Of a DNA stretch of 64,000 nt, positions 55,353-63,512 are shown one piece after another. The notes below the pieces were generated by a model. It did not search any database. It saw nothing but the letters and a program-made list of their open reading frames with translations, and had not been told where the DNA came from. Made by a program: the position numbers and the translations under genes. Position 1 is the stretch's first letter, and every line of letters starts with the position of its first letter. Origin of the DNA: a virus; the IMG/VR virus record IMGVR_UViG_3300043429_000212, positions 1-64,000 of that record. One strand, given 5' to 3'.

Positions 55353-55494
55353 TGTTGGCCTCCAAACCGATCTTTGAACCGTCTTCTTGCAGGAGGAAAC
55401 TACCGTCCTCGATCAGCAAAAATGAATACGGGGGCGCGTAAGCCCCCGCTCTGTAGGTCCACGCAGGTAGTGTAAACCCGTAAGAGAAGGCCAT
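55345..55494 (-). CDS. small hypothetical protein upstream of the fibre
   Basis: 49 residues from ATG 55494, overlapping both neighbours. Aromatic start then PPYSFLLIEDGSFLLQEDGS, a repeat of I/L-L-x-EDGS common in small phage structural genes. Contains a copy of the dispersed word. Function unknown. Confidence 0.5.
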   Translation of the reverse strand: MAFSYGFTLPAWTYRAGAYAPPYSFLLIEDGSFLLQEDGSKIGLEANNG

Positions 55495-55757
55495 TAAAAC
55501 ACTCGCACAAGGTTTGTTGCCGTAGTGCCAGTTGTCCAGACACGACGCACTTGCACCGGAATAACCGCCCCCGGCGGGACCCCTAGAAACGTGACCTCAG
55601 TGCCCTGAGCCGTGGTTACCTTCACCGCTCCCGTAGTGCCAAAAGCCCCTACGTAAATAATAGAGATTTCAGGCAGGTCTTGCGTATCACTGGTCGTGAC
55701 AGCAGCCGCATCCCCGGGAAACATGGGGAAAGTGGGGGAGTACTGAGTCTTGGCCAT
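55494..55757 (-). CDS. small conserved spike-base-like protein
   Basis: 87 residues, AGGAG upstream. FPGDAAAVTTSDTQDLPEIS then IYVGAFGTTGAVKVTTAQG and VPPGAVIPVQVRRVWTTGTT is a family often found beside fibres (spike base or decoration proteins, as in gene-transfer agents). Beta sandwich likely. Confidence 0.65.
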   Translation of the reverse strand: MAKTQYSPTFPMFPGDAAAVTTSDTQDLPEISIIYVGAFGTTGAVKVTTAQGTEVTFLGVPPGAVIPVQVRRVWTTGTTATNLVRVF

Positions 55758-55772
55758 GCGAGGCTCCTACAA

Positions 55773-55794
55773 GAAGGGGGCCGAAGCCCCCTTC
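55773..55794. terminator. hairpin terminator between decoration and spike-base genes
   Basis: GAAGGGGGC-CGAA-GCCCCCTTC: perfect 9-bp stem with a tetraloop, 2 bases after the stop of the decoration gene. No long T-run, so it may act as an mRNA-stabilising or partial terminator. Confidence 0.6.
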
Positions 55795-55795
55795 A

Positions 55796-56290
55796 TCAGT
55801 TCTGGAAGGTGGTCGGTGCTTGAGCGCCATCGTCCGCACGTTGGATGTATTCCACCGTCACCACTACCGCACCAGCAGTGGGGTTACCGCCCGCCGCAGT
55901 GAACGTACCCGTCACCACCACATCAGTTGTACCAATGTTGTTGGTAGCCGAAGATACCAGCGCGGCGTCCAACGTGGCCCGAGCAGTCTGCGCCGTGGTC
56001 AAACCGATGTCAATCGTGGTCTGATACGCATTGGCAGTGCCGCTCTTACCAAAGGTCGTATTCACCGCACTGACCGAACCGCCAGAAATAGCCGTCGTCT
56101 TCTCAACCGTGAAACGCAAGATCTTGGAACCTGCCGGGAGAGTGAACAGATTTTGCGCCGTGGGCGACCCGGTCATCACAGAGGAGGCAACGTTGGCTGA
56201 TTGCGTCAGAACCGGCAGACCGGTGTTCGTGCCAGCACCGTAGCGTTGCGTGCCCGCGCGGATCGGGCCAGAGAAGGTCGAAAAGCTCAT
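55796..56290 (-). CDS. capsid decoration-like protein
   Basis: 164 residues, GAGG upstream. Start SFSTFSGPIRAGTQRYGAGT, NTGLPVLTQSANV, then LPAGSKILRFTVEKT: the pattern of a small beta-rich protein that follows capsid genes in many podoviruses, likely a head-decoration or head-fibre base protein. It is separated from the capsid gene by 203 bp with a terminator, so it may be expressed from its own promoter. Confidence 0.6.
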   Translation of the reverse strand: MSFSTFSGPIRAGTQRYGAGTNTGLPVLTQSANVASSVMTGSPTAQNLFTLPAGSKILRFTVEKTTAISGGSVSAVNTTFGKSGTANAYQTTIDIGLTTAQTARATLDAALVSSATNNIGTTDVVVTGTFTAAGGNPTAGAVVVTVEYIQRADDGAQAPTTFQN

Positions 56291-56493
56291 GGTTTTTCCT
56301 CAATCTGCACCCGCCGTCCTTGAGGGAGGTCTGCCGAGTCAGTCGGCGGGCTGTGATGGTTCTCGGGCGCCCGTTCGGGCTATGCCCGAGCCTAACATAT
56401 TGGAGGACAAAAGAAAAGGCCCGCCGAAGCGAGCCTTGAGTAACCCGACTGGTGCGCTTCTTCGAGAGGCGTGTCGGGTGTTCTTGCGCTTGA
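56291..56493 (-). promoter_or_regulatory. 203-bp intergenic region downstream of the capsid gene
   Basis: Contains the capsid terminator (56409-56437) and a GC-rich inverted repeat CTCGGGC...GCCCGAG in front of the decoration gene. It is the largest gap in the virion operon and so the natural place for an internal late promoter; no certain -35/-10 is seen. Confidence 0.5.
56409..56437 (-). terminator. intrinsic terminator after the major capsid gene
   Basis: On the minus strand AAGGC-T-CGC-TTCG-GCG-G-GCCTT forms an 8-bp stem with one internal mismatch and a UUCG loop, followed by TTCTTTT. Partial termination here would lower expression of genes past the capsid gene relative to capsid. Confidence 0.75.
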
Positions 56494-57402
56494 TCAGGCG
56501 CCCGGGGAACCGAAGGCACCCAGCGGGTCCGAGACGCCGAAGCTGTAACGCTCACGGGCCTTGTAGCGGCTGTTGCCGGTGTCGAAGTCAGCGTCCATGC
56601 TGGTTGCCAGGGGCACCCGCACGAAGTGCTTCAGACCGTTCGGAACGTCCGTCGTCAGGAACCAGCCGTTGGGGTCCGTCAACCAGTGGTTGATGGTGTA
56701 GCCTTCCGGCACCGACCCGTTGTTCTTCAGGGCGTTGATGTCGTTGTCGGTGGTGCCAACACGGAGGTTGGTTTCCAACAGACGAGTGGCAACGAACTGG
56801 AGAGCCGGCGGGACGATCAGCTTCCGGGGCTTGGCGGCGATAAGCAGATTACGCTCATCCGTCCAACCAGCGATCTGGATCACAGCCGCTTCGAGGGACG
56901 TTTCGTTCAGGTCAGCATTCGTCGCAGGACGGTTGCTGTTGAAGCCACCAGACACCAGCGGGTGAGTGGTGCTGAACAGAGGCTGACCGTCGCCGTAGGT
57001 CACGGCGCTGGAGAAGCCCTGGTTCAGGATGGCGGCGGCCTTGACCTGCTTGGTGTACGCCATTGCCCGGGCGAGGGCCTTGGTGTACCGCCCCGACAGA
57101 CTGTCGTACAGGTTGTCTTCCATCGCCTCTTCGGTGATGGAGAAACCCATAGCGATGGTCTCGTGGTTGTAACGAGCGGTCCAGGCTTCCTGCGCATTGT
57201 CATACGCGATGGCTTGGCCTTCGTTCTTCACCGGGGCAGCGCTGAAGCCGGAGAGCTTGGTCTCCTCTTCAAACGAGCGCTCGGAGGTCTCCGTTTCGTA
57301 GATCTCCTTGTGCTCTTCGCCGTAGCGCTTGTACTCCAGACCGAACAGGGCATTCAGACCCGGGAGGAGTTCCTTGAGTAGTTGGGCACGAGAAATAGTC
57401 AT
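56494..57402 (-). CDS. major capsid protein, HK97 fold (Mu gpT-like)
   Basis: 302 residues, AAGGAG upstream. ISRAQLLKELLPGLNALFGL and the conserved EEHKEIYETETSERSFEEET start, ALARAMAYTKQVKAAAILNQ, PLFSTTHPLVSGG and KPRKLIVPPALQFVATRLLE match the Mu gpT-type major head family. No N-terminal delta domain; a separate scaffold is present upstream. Forms the icosahedral shell. Followed by its own terminator. Confidence 0.9.
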   Translation of the reverse strand: MTISRAQLLKELLPGLNALFGLEYKRYGEEHKEIYETETSERSFEEETKLSGFSAAPVKNEGQAIAYDNAQEAWTARYNHETIAMGFSITEEAMEDNLYDSLSGRYTKALARAMAYTKQVKAAAILNQGFSSAVTYGDGQPLFSTTHPLVSGGFNSNRPATNADLNETSLEAAVIQIAGWTDERNLLIAAKPRKLIVPPALQFVATRLLETNLRVGTTDNDINALKNNGSVPEGYTINHWLTDPNGWFLTTDVPNGLKHFVRVPLATSMDADFDTGNSRYKARERYSFGVSDPLGAFGSPGA

Positions 57403-57414
57403 TTCAGGTACTCC

Positions 57415-58290
57415 TTAGAACGGGGTGGCGTTGTAGTACTCGTGATTGCTGAAGTTCAGCTTCACGAGCACCTCGGGGTACTGGGTGAACACCAGCACGG
57501 TGCCTGCGGAGAACGCAGTACCCGTAGCCGCCGTACCGCCAGCGCCGACCACGCCGTATTGGGCGTTGAGGGACACAGAGGTAGTACCGGCAGCAGCCGA
57601 CGCCGTCACAAACGAACCCGTCTGGACCAACTGACCGTTGGGAGCCAGGAAGGAAACATCCGTGCCGACAGGCAGCGTCTGGGTCAGCGCCGTCGCCAGC
57701 GTGATGGACGTCGTGCCCGAACTCCACGTTGCCGTACCCAGGGGCACAGCCGTGTCGCGCACCACATCGATCACACGGAACGGGAACGCCGCCGTGTTGA
57801 TGGTGGCCGAGTACAACAGCGCGTTGAGCGAGTTGCCGGTATTGGCGTTGCCGGTGTTGTCGATGCCTTGGTAGTTCTGACCCACCATTGCAAGACTTGC
57901 CGACGCCAGCGTGGTGGTCGCAGAGCAGACCACAGCCTTGAACACCGTGTCCGGGTCATCAGTCACAACCGCCACCGCATCACCAGCCAGCGTGTTTGCG
58001 GGCCAGAACTGCGAGAAGCGCTTCTGCTTGGTGACAGGATCGGTGAACGAGCACCCGAGGAAGACGCCGACCATACCGGAGCCGGGACCACCCGTGGGGG
58101 CGGTAGCACCAGTGGTCGTCACCAGACGGGTGACAAAGCCACGGACCAGACCAACGACGTCACCGTAGAAGATGTTGGTGCCGTAGTTGTACTGGATCGG
58201 AAGGTTTCGAGTAGACCCGGCGAAGACCTGTCCACCGATCAGATTGATCGGCTTTAGACCGTACGGGCCGTCAACAACAGGATAGGGCAT
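57415..58290 (-). CDS. head-associated structural protein
   Basis: 291 residues, AGGAG upstream. MPYPVVDGPYGLKPINLIGG then QVFAGSTRNLPIQYNYGTNI is a conserved start seen beside Mu gpT-like capsid genes. Beta-rich C-terminal half. Probably a decoration or minor capsid protein. Confidence 0.65.
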   Translation of the reverse strand: MPYPVVDGPYGLKPINLIGGQVFAGSTRNLPIQYNYGTNIFYGDVVGLVRGFVTRLVTTTGATAPTGGPGSGMVGVFLGCSFTDPVTKQKRFSQFWPANTLAGDAVAVVTDDPDTVFKAVVCSATTTLASASLAMVGQNYQGIDNTGNANTGNSLNALLYSATINTAAFPFRVIDVVRDTAVPLGTATWSSGTTSITLATALTQTLPVGTDVSFLAPNGQLVQTGSFVTASAAAGTTSVSLNAQYGVVGAGGTAATGTAFSAGTVLVFTQYPEVLVKLNFSNHEYYNATPF

Positions 58291-58304
58291 TTGAGGCTCC
58301 TAGT

Positions 58305-58754
58305 TCATTGACCGCGTCCGAACGACACTTCGGAACGACGCTGTTTGAACAGCGGCATCCGGGGATCGTTCTCGCGCATGAAGGTGTTGTCCACAGACTC
58401 CATCTGCCCCGTCGCCTGACCGGTGTAGAAGGCATTCCGTTGATCAACGAGTTCTTTGGGGGTTCGGCAAAGCAGCAGGCCACCAACCTCAATACTGCCA
58501 GGAAGACGAGGCTTGTCGTCGCACTGGTGAGCATATTCAGGATGATCTGCAACCTTGACAGGTTCCCAGCCTTCGCGGATCTTGGAGGAAATGTTCCGAG
58601 GGTCGGCTACACCCAGGGTGCTGACACGAATCCAGCGGTATGCGTAGTTGGGATCCTTGGGAGGTTCCGGCAACAGGTCAGCAGGCATCCACGTCTTGGG
58701 ACGTTCTGCCTTGGCACGCGACTCAAGTTCGCGGGGGGTTCGTTGGTCAGCCAT
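58305..58754 (-). CDS. conserved head-region protein
   Basis: 149 residues, GAGGAAAG upstream, 8-base overlap with the scaffold stop. Has WMPADLLPEPPKDPNYAYRW then IRVSTLGVADPRNISSKIRE, and GGLLLCRTPKELVDQRNAFY; this layout is common between scaffold and capsid genes. No enzyme motif. Probably involved in head assembly. Confidence 0.65.
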   Translation of the reverse strand: MADQRTPRELESRAKAERPKTWMPADLLPEPPKDPNYAYRWIRVSTLGVADPRNISSKIREGWEPVKVADHPEYAHQCDDKPRLPGSIEVGGLLLCRTPKELVDQRNAFYTGQATGQMESVDNTFMRENDPRMPLFKQRRSEVSFGRGQ

Positions 58755-59673
58755 TTTCTTTCCTCATCTGTTCCGCTACTGCCCGGGCGTACTGTTCGGG
58801 GGTAAGCCCGAGACGCTTGGCGACGTTGACCTGGGACTGCGTCAGCACGATCTTTTTGGGCGCTGTGCTTCGCGTTGCCGGGGCAACTACAGATGACTTC
58901 CTCTTCTCCTGGGGGTACGCACCAGGAAAAATGGACTTCATCTCTGAGTCGATACGGTTGAAATACTCCTCGCTGCCGAGGGGCATCCCATCCCTTTCAA
59001 GCTCATTGTGAATTTCCATAGCCACAGCGGTCATCCGCTTGTTAGACCCAAACCACGGATTGGCTTCTTGCCACGCACGGGTTTTGGCATCTAGCTGCGG
59101 CGCCGCAGGCTGCGGGGGCGTTTGTACAACATTTTGTTCCTGCTGTAAAGGCACAGGGCGGAACGCGGCGAGTTTCTCGGCCTTCAGCTTGGCAGAGAAA
59201 AGCTCTTCCTGAGCAGCGAGGATTGCTTTTGCATCCCCGTCCTCATAAGCCTTCTCATACTTCTTCCGGGCGGATTCCAACTCACCTTCGACAGCCTTCT
59301 TGGCCTGCTCCACTGCCACTTGCTGGCTTTGACCAGCCGACTTCTGGAGCTTCTGGTTCTCTTCCAGGAGTTTCTGGGTGAGACGAAGTGCCTCCTCCCT
59401 CTCCCGAAGAGCAGCCTCTTTGGCCCGCCGCTCCTCGTGGTAGCCCTTGGAGAAATGCTGGATGCGCTGTTTGACGCTCTCGCTGTACTTGGACAGTTCG
59501 TCGTCGGTGACATCCGCCGGGGCCTCCTTCATGGGGGCTCGGTTTTTGTCTGCGCTGGGGGTGTCATCCACCACCTCGACCTCGGTATCGTTGTTCTCGA
59601 TCTCGAAATCGACCTTCTCTTCCTTGGTGTTCACCGGCACTTCGTCCGGGAACTTGAAATCTTCTTTGTCCAT
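58747..59673 (-). CDS. scaffold protein
   Basis: 308 residues. Acidic N-terminus, a long coiled coil (about 70-170), a Gln/Pro linker, then AWQEANPWFGSNKRMTAVAM, EIHNELERDGMPLGSEEYFN, RIDSEMKSIFPGAYP (about 198-250) and a basic end with LTQSQVNVAKRLGLTPEQYA. This is the usual scaffold layout, with the C-terminal part expected to touch the capsid protein. The NPWFG module recurs in the early gene at 20679. Removed or recycled after shell assembly. Confidence 0.75.
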   Translation of the reverse strand: MDKEDFKFPDEVPVNTKEEKVDFEIENNDTEVEVVDDTPSADKNRAPMKEAPADVTDDELSKYSESVKQRIQHFSKGYHEERRAKEAALREREEALRLTQKLLEENQKLQKSAGQSQQVAVEQAKKAVEGELESARKKYEKAYEDGDAKAILAAQEELFSAKLKAEKLAAFRPVPLQQEQNVVQTPPQPAAPQLDAKTRAWQEANPWFGSNKRMTAVAMEIHNELERDGMPLGSEEYFNRIDSEMKSIFPGAYPQEKRKSSVVAPATRSTAPKKIVLTQSQVNVAKRLGLTPEQYARAVAEQMRKENG

Positions 59674-59675
59674 GT

Positions 59676-60074
59676 TTAAACCCTCTGCAACCCACGCGGG
59701 TCTTGGATAACGGCCTCAACGCTGTCGTCGTTGATGATGCGGAACTCCCGCCCGTGGATCTTCAGTCGAGTGCCGCTGTTCGGGCGGACAAGGATGAAGT
59801 CGCCCACCTTGCAGGACGGGCCGGAGGGGAAGCGGATCGGGTCTTTGTAGCAATCCGGACCCATCTTGACGACGAACAGGACGGGAGACAGCACTTCCTC
59901 GAAGTGCATCGTCTGTCCAGACTTGAGAATGCCGCTCTCAAAGGACTCCTCGGCCTCTGGAAGCATGCACAGGAGGTGGTAGGTCACCGGATCTGGGACT
60001 TGCCTTGCCTTTTCCTCTGCGGTTTCAGGCAAAACGGACTCTGACGTTCCATCAGACAGGATCAGTTCACTCAT
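59676..60074 (-). CDS. GroES-like co-chaperonin
   Basis: 132 residues from ATG 60074 (AAGG about 8 bases before; an ATG two codons earlier is also possible). An N-terminal extension, then a GroES-like barrel: LLCMLPEAEESFESGILKSG with a mobile-loop-like segment, VLFVVKMGPDCYKDP, and KVGDFILVRPNSGTRLKIHG followed by REFRIINDDSVEAVI, matching the cpn10 pattern. Like T4 gp31 it would cap host GroEL for folding the capsid protein; it sits directly upstream of scaffold and capsid genes. Confidence 0.7.
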   Translation of the reverse strand: MSELILSDGTSESVLPETAEEKARQVPDPVTYHLLCMLPEAEESFESGILKSGQTMHFEEVLSPVLFVVKMGPDCYKDPIRFPSGPSCKVGDFILVRPNSGTRLKIHGREFRIINDDSVEAVIQDPRGLQRV

Positions 60075-60264
60075 CTTCATCCTTCTTGAGTTTGTCTACG
60101 AGGTCATTGATGTACATATGAGCCTGCGATAGACCTCTTATCTCGCCGGTCATGGACTTGTACTCTGAGAAGTCCCGCGCAGCGCCGGAGATGAGGGCTT
60201 CGGCAATCGCTTGCCGCCTGTCTTCTATCTCTTTCAGCACCACGGAGAACGCAGTGGTTGCCAT
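60067..60264 (-). CDS. small conserved head-region protein
   Basis: 65 residues. Helical: EALISGAARDFSEYKSMTGE followed by IRGLSQAHMYINDLV is a well-conserved block in small genes next to portal genes. Acidic end. The ribosome site AGGAG is part of a short hairpin with the upstream CTCC (60270-60281). Confidence 0.65.
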   Translation of the reverse strand: MATTAFSVVLKEIEDRRQAIAEALISGAARDFSEYKSMTGEIRGLSQAHMYINDLVDKLKKDEDE

Positions 60265-60269
60265 CTAAG

Positions 60270-60281
60270 CTCCTTTCGGAG
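60270..60281 (-). promoter_or_regulatory. hairpin over the ribosome site of the small head gene
   Basis: On the minus strand CTCC-GAAA-GGAG folds into a short stem with a GNRA tetraloop that includes the AGGAG ribosome site of the gene starting at 60264. Upstream are repeats of GTCCGAAAA. Stem is only 4 bp, so any effect would be mild. Confidence 0.35.
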
Positions 60282-60324
60282 TGGTTTTTGGTGTCCGTTT
60301 CGGTCTTTTCGGACTTTTCGGACC

Positions 60325-62736
60325 TTACTGGGTGGGTTTTGGTGCCTGTTTGGGCTGAGACGGCCTGACCATCGTCTTCACAAGGTCAGTACGTAACTTT
60401 TTATCCGTTTGAACAGCACTGGACCGCAATCTGGCCTGTTCCTTGAGCATTTCTGCCTTGATTCGCTCTTGCTCAAGGGCGATCTTCTGCTGGGCAATCT
60501 GGAAATCCCGTTGGCTGTCGGCCTCCTTTCGTTGAAGTTCCTGGGCTCGGAGTTGCAGTTCTGCCTGTTGAAGCTGCATTTCCGGGTTTTGTGCCTGCTG
60601 TTGAGCCTGCTGCTGGGCAAACATGGCTTGGTTCTGCACCATCGTCCTCTGTGCTGCTGCTGCGATGAGCGGAGCCAGGGCTTTTTCGTCCTCCGGGGCG
60701 ATGGGAGCGTTGTCTTCCTCGTCCAGTTCAGGCAGAGGCACACCCAACTGCATCTCAACCTGCGCCCGATAGGCAAACGCGGCATGTTCTGCCATGTGAG
60801 CCATCAGGGCAGACATCATTTGCTGGGACATGGGGTTCTGACCCAGGATCGCAGCGATGTTTGGGTCTTGCATGAATGCCTGATGGGTTGCCATGTGGGC
60901 CTGATGGTCCTGGTAGGCAAACGCCTTGATGGGCTGCAACCTCAGAACAGCCATGTTTTCCGATACAGGATCCCTGGGCTTCTGATCCTCAGAGGTCGGA
61001 ACCAGTTTTTCTGCGTCCTTGATCCCGAGAACCTCCAACATCTGTCTGTGAAGTTTGGGAAGGTCATAGATCTGCGGGGCACCTTGGGCCAGTTGGAGGG
61101 CCGCTTGGTACTGCATGATCCGCTGGGCCATCGTGGCGGCGTTCGGATCACTGACCGGGATCACCTCGACAAGGTCATAGTCAGCCTGCTTGACCGCCCT
61201 GTTCCCACCTTCCGGGGTGTAGGAATAGTTTTTGGGCATGAAGTCCCGGATGATCTTCTTCAGGAGCTTGAACTCCATCCGAAGACTCGCATGGACCCGG
61301 GCCTGGACGGCAGACATGGTCTTGAGTTGACGCTCAAGAATAGCCAGCGTCGTGCCGACAGGTGCCTGGGCAGACATGTCACTGACCTTCAGATCAGCAA
61401 TCGCAGCCAGCCTGCGGCCTTCTTCTGTGATGCGCTCCAGCAATGCCGCCAGAACCTGTGAAGGCTCCTTGTACGGCAGAGCCATCACGTTCTCTTTCAG
61501 CGTCCCGCTGGCGATGTCAACATCCCTGAACTCTCCAGGAGCCACAGGGGTGTCGTCACCCTTGATGCGTAGACCTTTGGTCTTCAGACCTCCGGGGAGG
61601 TTGGACAGGGTTCCCGCATCTACAAGCTGTCTGATGATGGAAGTGCCTGCCCGAGCATATCCACCGATCAGATGGATGTAGCCAAGGCCATACGCACCGA
61701 ACCCGGGGATGTAGGTGTACTGGACGAAATGCTGGCGCTTCTGCTTGCGCTCATCATCCTCTTCCCAGTTCCGCCGGATGGACAGAACCTTGTTGGTTCC
61801 CCTCTCAATCGAGATCACATAAGGAAGAGCAACGTCCTCCTCATACCCGGGAAGGTCATAGTCCACATGGATTTCCATGACCCGGTAGCGCTCATCATCC
61901 TGAAGGCTGAACCCTTGCTCCTCTGCCTTCTTCTTCTCAATGTCAGAGAAGAAGGTCACCGGCTCTCCCAGTTCAATGTCCCGGTAGAACCCAGACGCCT
62001 GGAGCTTCCTGATCTCGTTCTTGGTCTTGCGCATCACATGGGTGACACGCTCTGCCGTGTAAACGTTGGAAGCCCCATAGGGAATGATCAGATCTTCTGC
62101 CGGGATGAACGGAGCGGCGGGGAGTTTGGTGCCCTCGTCCGGGTAGATCTTCTTGAATGCCGCGCCGGACAGTCCAAGGGAATACAGAAGACGCTCATGC
62201 TCTGAGCGGTAGTCGATCATCTTCTCGGTCAGGGTGACGTTCATGTCCTCCCGAACCCGATCAGCAACCTCTTCTTTGATCCGGGTGATCTCACCAATGA
62301 TCTGTGTCTTGACCGGACCCTGGGCAGGGAACGTTTCAACGATCATCTCTGACTGGAACCTGACGGCAGCTTCCGTCAAGAGGGGGCTGTAAACGCCACA
62401 AGCCCCAGACCAAGGCTCCGTCCTCTCTTCATACTTCATACCAAGGACTTCCAAGCCCTTGATGTACATCTCCGTCCAGTCCTTGCGGGAGTTGATGTCC
62501 GAATCCACCAGTTCCGCAAGATCTGAAGCAATGCCATCTAGCTCTCCCTCGTCCATGTACTCGGCGAGGTTGGCATCGAACTCCTCTGGACCCTCTTCTT
62601 CCTTCTCCAGGACAACCTGTAGACCACCCACACCGATGGCAACACTGTCAGGGTTCTCGATCTCTATCTCCAGAGCAGGCTCCGACTCCATAGAAATCGC
62701 AGCAGGGATAAGTGCCCGGTCGATATTGGTTGCCAT
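60325..62736 (-). CDS. portal protein, P22 gp1-like
   Basis: 803 residues, AAGGA upstream. EWTEMYIKGLEVLGMKYEER-type helix (here DWTEMYIKGLEVLGMKYEER), TEPWSGACGVYSPLLTEAAV, ALPYVISIERGTNKVLSIRR and PVGTTLAILERQLKTMSAVQ match large portals of P22-like podoviruses. A Gln-rich helical C-terminal barrel (about 690-790) is also typical. The dodecameric ring is the DNA entry and exit channel and docks TerL. Confidence 0.85.
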   Translation of the reverse strand: MATNIDRALIPAAISMESEPALEIEIENPDSVAIGVGGLQVVLEKEEEGPEEFDANLAEYMDEGELDGIASDLAELVDSDINSRKDWTEMYIKGLEVLGMKYEERTEPWSGACGVYSPLLTEAAVRFQSEMIVETFPAQGPVKTQIIGEITRIKEEVADRVREDMNVTLTEKMIDYRSEHERLLYSLGLSGAAFKKIYPDEGTKLPAAPFIPAEDLIIPYGASNVYTAERVTHVMRKTKNEIRKLQASGFYRDIELGEPVTFFSDIEKKKAEEQGFSLQDDERYRVMEIHVDYDLPGYEEDVALPYVISIERGTNKVLSIRRNWEEDDERKQKRQHFVQYTYIPGFGAYGLGYIHLIGGYARAGTSIIRQLVDAGTLSNLPGGLKTKGLRIKGDDTPVAPGEFRDVDIASGTLKENVMALPYKEPSQVLAALLERITEEGRRLAAIADLKVSDMSAQAPVGTTLAILERQLKTMSAVQARVHASLRMEFKLLKKIIRDFMPKNYSYTPEGGNRAVKQADYDLVEVIPVSDPNAATMAQRIMQYQAALQLAQGAPQIYDLPKLHRQMLEVLGIKDAEKLVPTSEDQKPRDPVSENMAVLRLQPIKAFAYQDHQAHMATHQAFMQDPNIAAILGQNPMSQQMMSALMAHMAEHAAFAYRAQVEMQLGVPLPELDEEDNAPIAPEDEKALAPLIAAAAQRTMVQNQAMFAQQQAQQQAQNPEMQLQQAELQLRAQELQRKEADSQRDFQIAQQKIALEQERIKAEMLKEQARLRSSAVQTDKKLRTDLVKTMVRPSQPKQAPKPTQ

Positions 62737-62745
62737 GATGTGTCC

Positions 62746-63489
62746 TTAAATCAACTTCACGTTGCCGCCGCCGTTGAAGCCCAACGATTTTTTCGTTTTC
62801 TCAAGCAGCGATTGTGCAGTACTTTTCTCAGGCTGCCGTGTGTACGGAGGCAGATCACGCGGATCAAGCCGCGTTTGGCGAAGCCCTGTGATGGCGTTAT
62901 ACGTTTCGCGCACAGCGCGGTCTTTGAACAGCGTTTTGCGCAGTTCGGGATCTTTCGTCAGGTCCACACCAAGCGTCTGCTCTGCCGCAGCCAAAGACGC
63001 AAGCTGCTCGTACAGAAGGACTTCCGGTGAATTGCGCTTGAGCAAGTTCTTATTGAAATACGCGCTGGAAATGCCGTATTTAGATTTCAAATACGGTGCG
63101 GCGTCCATAGCCGCGAGCACAAAGCTTCCGCGAGCATCGGGCTTGTTGACCAGCTCATCAAACTTTTCGTTTATGAGTGCCGGATCCCCTAGCTGCTTTT
63201 TCGCCATCGCATGCTCAGCTTCATGCGCAAAAGTGTCTGGTTTGGCGTCCGGTGAAGCAAAGATGGCTCCACGCGCTGCACGATTCTTCTCCGTTTGGGA
63301 AATGCGTGGGTCGGCCACCACGAAGCCCAGCGCGTTTGTATTCCGCAATTCAGGCACAGTGTAGGCAACAAGATCCGCAATGCCCGCAGTGTTGGCAGGC
63401 ATCCCTTTCGTAGAGATCTCGCTCAACCTCGCGGGCGAAACGCCTGCTTTGGCGAGCAGGGCCAGCGTTTGAGCGTCAAGTTTGTCCAT
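62746..63489 (-). CDS. HExxH metallopeptidase-like protein between portal and terL
   Basis: 247 residues, AAGGA upstream. FAHEAEHAMAKKQLGDPALI holds H89-E-A-E-H93, the zinc-binding signature of metallopeptidases, in a helical protein otherwise without known family. Ends SLGFNGGGNVKLI. Placed between terL and portal, where many phages keep a head-maturation protease or a packaged effector. It could process scaffold or internal proteins; this is inference. Confidence 0.55.
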   Translation of the reverse strand: MDKLDAQTLALLAKAGVSPARLSEISTKGMPANTAGIADLVAYTVPELRNTNALGFVVADPRISQTEKNRAARGAIFASPDAKPDTFAHEAEHAMAKKQLGDPALINEKFDELVNKPDARGSFVLAAMDAAPYLKSKYGISSAYFNKNLLKRNSPEVLLYEQLASLAAAEQTLGVDLTKDPELRKTLFKDRAVRETYNAITGLRQTRLDPRDLPPYTRQPEKSTAQSLLEKTKKSLGFNGGGNVKLI

Positions 63490-63512
63490 GATGTGTCATC
63501 CTTTAAACGCTG

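Larger units (their letters stand above)
706..62394. repeat. dispersed genome-wide word TGTAAAC, most often GTGTAAAC (or its complement GTTTACAC)
   Basis: By eye at least 35 copies of TGTAAAC/GTTTACA occur, 23 of them the full 8-mer. Positions of the first base: 706, 1142, 3745, 4271, 5563, 5778, 6358, 6732, 8002, 8305, 9055, 10085, 11878, 12309, 14771, 16823, 18426, 19467, 22893, 23069, 23759, 26153, 26822, 27598, 33995, 35024, 35951, 36518, 38282, 44909, 46009, 49049, 55470, 62057, 62388. Both orientations occur on both coding strands and in all reading frames, sometimes forcing rare codons (Val GTA, Leu TTA) and sometimes supplying a stop codon at gene junctions (6361, 6735, 44913). Confidence 0.7.
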
